Source of the DNA: Strongylocentrotus purpuratus
Taxonomy: Eukaryota > Echinodermata > Echinoidea > Camarodonta > Strongylocentrotidae
Assembly: GCF_000002235.5 (NCBI RefSeq)
Contig: NW_022145610.1
Location: forward strand, 34,125,807-34,189,806
DNA: 64,000 bases
Direction of reading: 5' to 3'
The notes beneath the pieces are model-generated. The model made no database searches. It saw only the letters and a list, made by a program, of their open reading frames with translations, and had not been told where the DNA came from. Every line of letters starts with the position of its first letter. Positions within the stretch are counted from its first letter, which is position 1. Shown here one piece after another: positions 14,701 through 26,700 of this stretch. The position numbers and the translations under genes were made by a program.

Positions 14701-17700
14701 ACCCAGCACGGTGGCTACACGGATCACCCCGGATCAAACTATTGTCCCGGACCGTCCCGGACCACCCCGGCAGTTTTTGACCGTCAAAAACATCCGGGGT
14801 CGACTCCCGGATCGCCCAGGACCACCCAGGACCATCCAGGACCATCCAGGACCACCCCGGTGCCAACACGGTGTCAACACGGACCGAATCCCGGATCACC
14901 CCGGATGGGGTCCGGGATGGTCCGGGACGGTCCGGGACGTATATGGGACTGTAGCTTTACATTTTAGATGGCACAGGGTCTTGGGAGACAGGCTCAGGTT
15001 TCTACGAGAGTTGATGCGAGACGGGATATTGATTTTTAACAAGTGGCCGACATATCACCAAGAACATGGCGTCTCCAGAATAGAGAACGCAAAATGAACA
15101 GTTTAGTGAGCTGTAATTGTGCCGAGAATTTTGACAGAATATTATGGAACTTGTTGAGATACAAAATAGTTAGATAAACTTGAAACACATATTAGTCCAG
15201 TAGACGGTACCATATACCATGTACATGACCTGGAAAAGTTGATAAGTAATTTTTTTTTAAATATTTGTGTTTTAGATGGGTATTGAAGTAAATTCAGCTT
15301 GGTTGCCAGCTTGGCAACCTTGGGCAACTTTTTTTTTAGCCATAATAGCATAATCATCTACTTAATAGCTCATGTTCAATATGTAATAATGTTGCTAATC
15401 TCAATCCAGGAAGCCTGAAAACATGGATAATACGTCTTTTCAAGGGTTTTCTATGGTGAGGAATTTATCTATGACACCAGTTTTTGATTGCAAGTAATGC
15501 AATTGTCTTAAATAGCATAATTAGTATAATGAGCTTATAAGCATGTGTACAATATATGGACTTCATTGTCATTGTTTATCTATAAAGCCTAAAAATGGTG
15601 CAATGCTACATTGTAAATCACGTTTGAAAGATTAATCATTAATTCATGAGAAGATATTCCCTGTAGATGTAGTATAATCAGCCTAATTAGCACAATAATC
15701 TAATTAGCATATATGTGCAATATGTAATAATGTTGCTAATCGTAATCCAGGAAGCCTGAAAACATGGATAAGGTGACTTTTCAAGGATTTTCTATGAAAA
15801 GGAATTCATTTATGACACCAGTATGTCTCAAATAGCACAATGAGCTAATTTAGCATGTTTACGATATATGGACTTCATTGTCATTGTTTATCTATAAAGC
15901 CTAAAAATGGTGCAATGCAACATTGTAAATCACCTTTTGAAAGACTACAAATTAATTCATGAGAAGATATTCCATGTAGATGTAGTATAATAAGCCTAAT
16001 TAGCATATACACTGTATGTGCAATATGTAATAATGTTGCTAATCTTAATCCAGGAAGGCTGACAACAGGGATAATATGACTTTTCTGGGGTTTTCCATGA
16101 TAAGGGATTCATTTGTGACACCACTTGTTATTTTTAAGTAATGCACTTGGCTTAATATGTAATTATTGTACTAATAAGCCTAATAAGCATATTTGTAGAA
16201 TATCAATTATTTGGGACTCTATTGAGTTTCACAAATTGTATGTCCAATGTGGTGGTTATCTTGGTCGCGAGGCAATGTTGTCAAACCTCATGAAATGTCG
16301 AGGAATTGACGGGTTCATCATACGCATTGATGGTTGGGCTTCAGTCATTGGATTTTAATACACAGACTGTCGGAAACACACTGAAGATGTTTAAAGCAGA
16401 TGAAAGTGATTGAATTGATGATGTGGTGAGACAGGTACGAACATAGGCCAGGGATGTTGAATACAACAGTGCGAACTATGATCTGTCTATGTTTACCAAA
16501 GCCAGAACCATTGAGAGTACAAGCCCGACGTTGCTCAAGCTTGTGGCAGAATTCCTGGAAAAGTCATATTATCCATGTTTTTAGGCTTCCTGGATTAAGA
16601 TTAGCAATGTTCTTACATATTGCACATATATACTAATTAGATTGTTATGGTTATTAGGGTAATTCTACTACAGCTACATGGAATATCTTCTCATGAATTA
16701 AGTGATTTACAATGTTGCATTGCACCATTTTTAGGCTTTATAGATAAACAATCACAATGAAGTCCATATATTGTACACATGCTTATTAGCTCATTATGCT
16801 ATTTAAGACAATTGCATTACTTGCAATAAAAAACTGGTGTCATAAATGAATTCCTCACCATAGAAAACCCTTGAAAAATCGTATTATCCATGTTTTCAGG
16901 CTTTCTGGATTGAGATTAGCAACATTATTACATATTGCACATATGCTAATTAGAAAATTATGCTAATATGGCTATTCAATAAAAAAAAAAAATTGCCCAA
17001 GGTTGCCAAGCTGGCAACCAAGCTAAATTTACTTTAATACCCATCTAGAACACAAATCAACAAAACAAACAAAACTTGTACTTTTCCAGGTCTGAAAAAC
17101 TTATACAGGACTATATCTGAAGATAGAACTGAGATGTGAAAGGTGTACCAGAGCCAGTCCTATCAGTTGGGCATATTGACTATTTCGAGATTGAGTGCGT
17201 ATATTGTTGATGTATGCGTTATATAAAGGCGACTTTGAAATTGCTTATAAGCAAAGATCATTGTGAAAGGTCAGGCAAGGGTGAAGTTAGTGGAAAATAC
17301 TGGAGTGAACATGAATGTTTACGACAAGAAATCAGTTGTTGATAATTTGATAACTGAATAAGCGGACAATACAGGTCTGTTTATAGTTTCTCAAGAACGA
17401 GAAGTGTATGAGATAATTGATATAAGTTACAGATATGTTATATATTTAGACAAGTCAGGTCTGCTTATATTGAACATTATTGGTGTGGATTTCATATATA
17501 ACAAAATATAGAAAGATTTAATACCTGTGACAAGGGTGGTGATCATTTATATTTAGACAAGGTTGGTTTATATTGCTGGGACCGAGTGTTTTTGGAAAGT
17601 TATTGAAAGAGGGTATTTATTTCGTTCTTACCATCATCTCTTTCGTCAGAGACTGGTACTCTACTTTGCTTTATAATAAAGCTTGATCATAATAATGAGT

Positions 17701-20700
17701 ATCGTAAATGGCATATGTTTAGGTTTCTTTATTTGAGTGTACCATGTGACAGACCTTACCTGCTCAATTCAGTGGGGAAGCCATCGTCCCCAAGGGGGGT
17801 CAAGGGGTCTCCATTTTCATCCCGGAAAAGAGCAAACAAGCCTGGTAAGATACCCTGTAAGAATACGAATAAGAAACAATGTTTAAAAGGGCAAGTCCAA
17901 GGTATTTGTTCATTTGGCTCACTTCGCATTGGGTCTTCGCATTAATATCGCGTTACACGCACTTTCGTGAATAACATACCCCTTATTAACAAAGGGTCGG
18001 ATGAAACTTTTATGAAATAAACCACTCTCTTTATCGCCAAATTGTTGGGTCTAGTTTATCCGATATTTTCTTTAAATAAAAAAAAATACAGCAAATTCAC
18101 GAAAACTCGCGTCTCGACCCAACACTTTTTAATACGAGATACACAGTGCGTATCAAAAGAAGTGTACCAAACTTTGGTAGCTCTTGATTAAAAAGGTATA
18201 ACCAATATGACCTTGAAATCTATTTCTATCCAATAATACCCTGTTCATAACATTTCTGCGACGGGCGACTGAGCACCAGGGTCAGTGAAAAAAGTGTTGA
18301 CAAAATCGCCTTGTACAGTGAGACCTGTCTTAATGCCTCAGTCACACCTTTGCGTATTTGGCTTGCGTATTGCTGCGTATTACCCGAACGCAGACAAAGG
18401 CAGTCATACCCAATAACGCGCAATAAAACGTGCTCACTACGTACTCAATACGCAGACTAGCGCATATGCCTGCGTTGATCGCTCGCTAGTTTTAACATTT
18501 TCTAAACTATCGCAAGCAAACGCAAGGTCAAATCGCATACGAGCGGGTGCGAGTGGCAACCAGTGAATGCGAGCGACATCGAGTGGCTTAGCGCAGGTAA
18601 ACGCACACAAACGCACCTCTTTTTCGGAGCACGTATAGCTGCGTTTCCTGCACGATTTACCTCGCTTTAGCTCGTGTCCATATGCATATCGATATTTAAA
18701 GACCTGCTTGGGGACAGATAAACATTAGCTAAACAACTACATGCGGCCATCTTTTTTTTCTTCTTTTTTTTTACAAAGATGGTAGGGTGTGTAACATAAC
18801 TTTCTTTGGACCACCCGAGGGAGTTATATTTTCTATAATGGTTATATTTTTCATGAAGCGCGCACCGCTGAGGGTAAAAAAATTATGATCACGAGGGATA
18901 TATCACTCTCTATCCAATATTACTTACTATTGCATGGTAGATTTCATGTTGTACTAGCTGTTGAATATCTTCTGGTTCAAGGAATGTTTCGGCACCTGGA
19001 CAAATGTTGATGAACCCTGTATTAGGCCTTGGAGTCGAAAGCAATAAAATAGTAACATATGAATCACTAATGTATATGATATACAAATATACACTGTCTT
19101 GAGAGGTTCTGGTTAAAACTATGCGCAAGAGGTGACTCCAATACTACTATTTGCTGAGGGGCGCAGCCCCGAAGCAAATGGTACTTTTGGAGTCACCGAG
19201 GCCCATAGTTTAACCAGTACCTCGTATAGAAGGCATGGTATATTTGTTTTATATCCTGCATCAAAAATTTCTTTAAAACAAAAAAAAACAAAAAACATTT
19301 TTGGGAAAGAAAAAAAATTTGGAACAAAAAAAATGTTAATTTTTATCTAAAAAGATTTAAAATGTTTTGTTTTCATTAAATTAAGATTTGAAGAAAAAAA
19401 TTGATTCAATTAAAAAAAAAAATTCACATTTTTTTTTCAACTCCCAAATAGTAAACCAAAATAGTACTCTCATATAGTACTTTCTAAAAATAGCTCAAAT
19501 ATTTTTGGTCATGTGACGAGCTCTCAACCAATCAAAAGCCAACAAATTTTTGATGCAGGATATAATACCAAATAATACAGTGCATTTATAGCGCACATCT
19601 CTGTCGTAGCGTCTTTATGTGCTTAAGGAGAAATAAATAACAGATCAAATTGGTGCTGCAAATGCCCGACTGTGACTCAGTCAAAAATACAATTTAAAGA
19701 AGTATGTTTTAAGAAGAGTTTTAATCTTATAACTAGTGCTTCCTTCATATGACATAGTGCATGGGTATCATAAGTAAATGACTGCTCCCCGTCCAACTTG
19801 GTATGAATAACTGGACATTCATACACTGTTGGTCATAATGGTGGAATAATTATTTTTACCCCAATTTATTGAATGATTTGGACAAAGATTTATTCCTAAT
19901 AGATCTAGATAATAGTATACATTCTCAGATTTTATTGAATGACAATTGGGGAGTGTTTGTTTTGCGTGACTGCTAAAGCATGTATGTGCTACAATGCTAA
20001 TCAACTAGGGGACCTACGTCCTTAAGTCATAACTGACAGTAATGGGGATTAATGCCTCATAAAAGGGCACTAATATAGCACATCGACACGATTTTGATCA
20101 TGGGGGCTAACAGTAACGAGGCCATTGCTTATATATTAGCCAATGAATCATGACTATACGCAGCGGGCGCTAGGGTATGTCAACGCCCCCACAAAAACAA
20201 AAACAAAACAAAGAAAATGCAATAATTTTTCAATAATTCATTGCATTTTGCCCCGACCCCCAACATAAAAAAATCTTCTAGGTGGGCATGCCTTGAACCA
20301 TAATGCATGACCCTATAGAGGAACTTTTCCTAATGGGGAATGAGGGAAAATGCAACGAATTTTTAAAAATGTATTGCATTTTCTTTGTTTGTTTGTTGTT
20401 GTGGGGGCGTCGACGTACACTAGCGCCCGATGCGTATAGTCATGATTCATTGGCTAAGCAATGGCTTCGTTACTGTGAGCCCCCAGGATCAAAACCGTGT
20501 CGATGTGCTATATTAGTGCCCTTTTATGAGGCATTAATCCCCATTACTGTCAGTTATGTCTTAAGGACGTAGGTCCCCTAGCTGATTAGCATAGTAGCTC
20601 ACATCTGCTTTAGCAGTCACGCAAAAAAAAAACACTCCCCAATTGTCATTCACTAAAATCTGAGAATGTATACTATTATCTAGATCTATTAGGAATAAAT

Positions 20701-23700
20701 CATTGTCCAAATCATTCAATAAATTGGGGTAAAAATAATTATTCCACCATTATGACCAACAGTGTATATTAACCTAGTTATTTGCCTCATTCAAGTTTCA
20801 TTACAAAATATATAAATAGACCTATGACATCAAAGAGAGAGAGAGAGAGCATAAGTAAATACAAAATTATCTACTTAGGCTGTACATGTGGAACAGTCAG
20901 ACTGCCGACTGCCAGTAGTTTAGACTGTTTCAAAGGTATTGAGGATGGATACATTATGCCTAAACACAAGATGTGCATTATTTGATATGCAAAATTGTCA
21001 GTGTTGAGGATCCTTGTCATTTGATATTAAACCTACCCTCGTGCAAAATTCCATACATTTAGAGTTTGAATTTCTAAGTGTAATCTAAATTATTAAATGG
21101 CCGGTTATTCAACAAAGCTAAACACCGGTCACTAATATACAAATATTGACTGCTCATGAGGATGCTGGTGGAAATTATCATTCCCAAGGTGGTGTTCATA
21201 CCGGCCCTTAGCTTCGGAGGTGATACAAGGGCCGGTATGAACCCCACCTTGGGAGCGATAATTTCCACCAGCATCCTCGTAAGCAGTCAATATTTGTATA
21301 TTAAAGACCGATTACGCGTACGGAAAAAAATGTCGGCTGTGTATTATAATTTGACTAGGATCTTCGTCATTTTTTAAATAAAATCTAATCCAGATACAAT
21401 GTGAGTATATTTACGCCTTTAATAAAGGGCAATTTCAATACAAAATGGAGGTCCTTAAATGGACTTGGTAACATTGTTCAGATGAGAGAAAATGGTGATA
21501 GCGTAGTGAATTCAAAGCTAGATGTACAATTAAAGATAATCTGAAAGTTTGAGTGAAAACGGACCATTATTAATAATACAAATTGGGAAAAACTGATCTG
21601 ATCGATTCCTTAATTCTCCCAACTATATTATTACAATTTGATTACATTTTAAGGTGAATGTAAATCGTCACAGAGCAATGAATTGGTTCTATATACCATT
21701 TCAAACATTTTAGTGTTGACAGATTTTTAAAAGCCTGTTCTATGTCTTATTTGCATGGGGAAACGGTTGGGAAAATTCAAAAATGGTTGGGAGAATTTAC
21801 TGTTGTTGCACAGTGATTCGTTCAAAGAAAACAATAAATATCTTTGCGGTTTAAGAATTTGTTCAGGAGTTTTTGCTTGTTAGAGGGTTAGTACAGTAGA
21901 AGAAATAAAATAAGTAACATTTCATACAAAAATTACGCAGTTTTGTCATCAACCTTCAACAATGTGCCCGAGTCACTTTCTGTAACGTGTACGAATAACC
22001 CTGTTAATTATAATATATTTTAATGTATGCATGTTTCTCTCTAGAACTCCTAGTTATAAATGGAGGCCATCTAATCCTCTTGCGAGGTTTTTAGTTGTAA
22101 AGAGAAACATAGAATGCGATGAAAAAGAGAGGGAGAGGTAGATAATGAGAAGAGGGAGAGAGAGAGAGAGAGAGAGGGGGGGTAGGGGAGATGGAGAGAG
22201 GGAGAGGGAGAGAGGGGGAGGGAGAGAGAGAGAGGGAGAGGGAGAGGGAAGAGAGAGAGAGAGAGAGAGAGAGGGGAGGGGCAGGGGAGGGATGGAGAGG
22301 GATCCAACTCAAGCCAACAAAGTACGAAGTGTGACGTCATACTGGTAAAGTTGTCAAGGTGACTGGTTCCAAATAATTTCGTGCTAAACAATGGTGCGGG
22401 ATCACACCAGCCCCAATATAAACATTGACTTTGGTAGCCTGAATGATTTCGCGGTGAAACTCAAGGGCATACTCTGTTGTTTAGAACCGCAGTAACCTGG
22501 ACGTCGAACTAATATGACGTCAGCACTTGGGTATTGAATGTTGAATGTGGTCCCACCTTTTCAGCCTCGGGTCAAGATAGCATACATTAGCAAACCCGAT
22601 AACGCCGTTTGGGCATGGAACAGAGGTGACATAGAGAACGTAATGAACGTCGCTCACGCCTCTCTCGGCGGGTCCTCCTGGTTCGGGCACGCAGTCGTAC
22701 TCTGTCCCGTTCTCATACCGCTTGCATGTGGAGCACGGCTATATGAATTTAAAGGTAGGCATATACAGTACAAATTACATTGAAGTAAGAGCAGTATGAA
22801 CACCGTCTTTCCAAGTACTAAAATAATGCGAGCGACAACGTGGGCGAGCAAGTAAACAAACAACAAATCAAGTTTTGGCTTATGCCTGCCCATCAGTCTG
22901 TTATTATTTGATATGATATGCTGTTTTTTCTTTACTATATAAATTGTAGGCCTACGTGTAAAGGTGCTCGTTTTAAAAAAGAAATTATTGGCTACATCTG
23001 ACAATTACCTAAAAGTAAACGTTATTTTTTCTTCAAAGTTTAGATATATTTTCATTTCACTTAACATTCCAAAAGCATCCCATCGAAACAAGAGGCGGAT
23101 CGTTTTTGTTTTTTTTGTAAAAGGAAGGGGCACAATAGAGAAATTTTCTTGAAGTTTACTCCAAATGGTCTGACATGCCCCCCAAATAGGGGGCAAACTT
23201 TGGGCGTCAAGTAGCCCTATTAAAGTAAATCCTCTTGCTTTTCGGGGGGGGGGGGGGGGGGCTCCAAGGGCCCTCTACGTTCACCAGGGTGTTAATATAT
23301 ACAATCACTTACTAGTAAATGGTGTTCGGGCAACGTAGCTGTACCACAAGTCGTCACATTGTCGGCACATGTACAATTGACCACTGTTCCATTGTTCACA
23401 TACGAACCAGTTTGACACTGCCTGTTAATCGATAGAAATAGAAGAATATCAATGTTAAGAAACTATTTATTTTTTAATTTGTTTGTTTGTTTGTTTGTTG
23501 GCTTATTTTAAGCAAGAGGGAAGAGATTAGTTGAAAAATAATTTTCCTGTGATTTCTAGTCTTTGCTGTGACACGCGAAGTTACAGTGAATTCAGATATG
23601 ACGCAGCAAAACCATGGCGTTGTATAAATAAACAAACAAATAAAATGAATATGCGGGGAAGAGTTACCTGTCGAAAATAATGTCCTGCGATTCTTCCTTC

Positions 23701-26700
23701 ACTTGGAGTTGTCGGGATATCAAGTCCACTGTCTCTCGGGTTATATTCTAGATTTCAAAAATGGAAAATAGATTTTGGTTGATTATGATCTGGTTTTTAT
23801 AGCGCTAAATACGAAATACCGTCTCTAAGTGCTTTACAGATATATAATTACCCCGGTCTTCGGAATTATTCACGCCTAATGTGCACCATCTCCACGCCCT
23901 TGAGAGTATTCCTACAATACGGTCACCATGAGGGCATATGGCAATTACTAGCACAAAGGCTTTGGTCACCCTACCAGGTCCCATTTCATCTTATGGGTAT
24001 GAAGTGGTAAATGTAGATTAATGCCTTGCCAAATCATTATTGCCGTGTCGGGTATCGATCATACACACTTTGCATTTAAAGAGTTAAAGAATTAGGACAT
24101 TAAAACATAATATTTCCGTATTTTGTACACAGACATATTAAAAACAAAAGCAATTTAGATAAGAACTAACAAAGATTCCTTCAAATAATTAATCTTTCCC
24201 CCAAAACATAGGGGCTGGACATCTTTACCACTATTCATATAGTTGACATTCAAGATCCCGCCTTATCAAAGACTTAATATTCAAACTAATTACGTCATTA
24301 CTTTATGGTCGAATATCAGAAGCCTGAGTACAATAAAAGGCGGAGAGAAAAGCAGCCATAGCTGACTAGGGTTGACTGTTTGCTGCATATTTTGTTAGCT
24401 CTGAAGAACTACCCAGGATGGACGAGAAGGGTTAGAGTTAGGGTCCGACTCGTTTACTCCACTATATGAGTGTTGAGCCAGTTTTCTTCAGATAAAGAAG
24501 AATTCCAAATCGTGAAGGTCAACTTGTCAATTCATTCCACTTAAAATGGCTGAAATATAATTTCCAAAATGGATAGTTATCAAAGAAGCTTTTATGGGGG
24601 AAAGAAAGTCAACGAAGTCAATGCTACAGTCCCTATTGAAAAGTATTAAAAGAAAGCCCATAATAGTACATTGTACAGCAACTCGGGGCGTTGTCCCGAA
24701 ATGCGTCAAAGTCGACGGAACAGATTTAATGACCTTACCATATTTGAAAAGTCTACAACAGTTTGTTCAATTTCTTTTAAGTGAACATTGTTTTCTTTCA
24801 TTCGCACATACCAGTTTCTGTGTGCAGTGCCTCTGATTTGTTAGCAAGATAGAGTCAATTTCTTTTGATTTACATGTAAATCATTCCAAAACCTCACAGT
24901 ATTGCATGAGTTGTTATGTTCTATATAACCGCCATTTCCTACTTGCTTCCCCACAGTTCTTTCACAAACTGATCGCATTAGCAGTACTTTATCTTTAAGA
25001 TGATTAATTTGAAAATTGTCATAAAATAATTTACAGCGCTACCGCGGAGCCACGTGTACGTAAGTTTAAACGTGCAGCGAGACGGCGACTTGTTTAACTC
25101 GCCAATGCCTCTTGTCAAGGCCAAGAAGGCAAGAAGGCGACTTTTTTAAAACTCGCTAAGGCGCATTGATTAAAGCCCCACTGCACTACGTATAGCTACT
25201 TGCCCCCTATATATAGCAAACAAATCCTAATCGGTGACCGCTGGTCCCCCATGGTCCACTTTTTCTTATGTTAATTGAGAACTGATTTGATGAGATAACC
25301 ACCTGTAAGTGACTATGCAGGGAGGTATAATCCCGCCTGGCCAGACTAGTGCAGCTGGGCTTTAAGACAAGAAGGCGAAAAGGGGAGTAGCAAAAACTCG
25401 TCACGGCGCCTTCTCGCCTTCTCACCTTAAACATGGCGCCTTGGCGAGTTTTAACAAGCCACCTTCTAACCTTTTTGCCTTAATCAAGGCACCTTGGTGA
25501 TTTTAACAAGTCGCCCTCTCGTTTCATGTTTAAGGTCCGTAGATGTAGCATAAAATAACTTACCATGATGAAGTCGCTTATCGATGAATTCGTGACTGAC
25601 TCGTCGTACCATACTTCAAACTTCATTTGTTGGAACGTGCTGCTCTGAGACCGACTGCTCGAGGATCGATGAGTGTTTATCCCTGGTTTGAGCTTTGCAA
25701 AGCAAAAAAATTGTAAAGAAAAAGACGAAACAAATATTAATAGAAATGTCATATTCTATGTATGCCATACTACCATACGCTGCCGCGTACGATTAGCGAA
25801 AAACAAAACAAAACAAAAAGAAACAAACAGACAATAGAAAAACAATCAGCCATTACGCATGTCACTAATTCCTTGTCACTCTCTTATACGTCAGGCAAAT
25901 GACGCCTTGTGTGCAACGCCCATCAGTGTCCCATTGCATAAAACCATTTCCATTTTTTCAAATAAAGTCTTGATTCAATTTTTGTCAAAGAATCAAACAG
26001 TGTAAGCAAATGTACAAAATGATGGATACATATATTTGACAAATAAAGGTGCATTGAAAAACAAAATGTTAGTATTTAGATAAGTTGGACGTGCCTCCAT
26101 GTATCAATAAATTAAATAAACCTGTCTTGTTACGCATAATTTTTTTGTTCACCTTCATAATGATATTTCAATTTATTTTGAATTTTTTGAAATGATGAAG
26201 ATCCCTTCAAATATCTTAATTGAAATATATAATATTTTGCATACAAAATTACGACATTAAAAGCTACCTGGGATGCCAAAAATCTAATTATTACATGTTA
26301 TTACTAAATTTCATTTTGAAGGCATATTTGTTAAAACCTTCTAAGAATCGACGAGTTAACCCTTACTGTACTGGGGGGGGGGGAGCCCCCCCCCCCCCTC
26401 GACATTTTCGGAGATTGCGCCGCGACCGCTCGGAATTTCGAATTGTCGTTTCATGACTTTTTTCCCCTCAAATCTTACGTACATTTTGATAACATTTTCG
26501 TTGAAATTGGATATTTCTGTAAGGTGTTACATAACAATTAGTATGCGCATGTCATCAATAAGTGCTATATATAATTGCATATATTCATGTACAAGCAGAA
26601 ATGTGAATACAGGTTTAGATGTATTTCATCCTAAGTGATTGATATCAAATTGCTTTTATATGTTTCTCAAAGTAACTTGATATATTCCAGAACAAGGGAA

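Noticed and set aside
13785..15097. Overlapping ORFs on both strands of 60-135 codons rich in DRPGPSRT and GWSWMVLDGP
   Set aside because: They are by-products of the decamer repeat in the palindrome; both strands and several frames are open at once.
22071..22391. Ser/Leu/Pro-rich ORFs (SLSLSL...) and Arg/Glu-rich complements
   Set aside because: Pure GA microsatellite translation.
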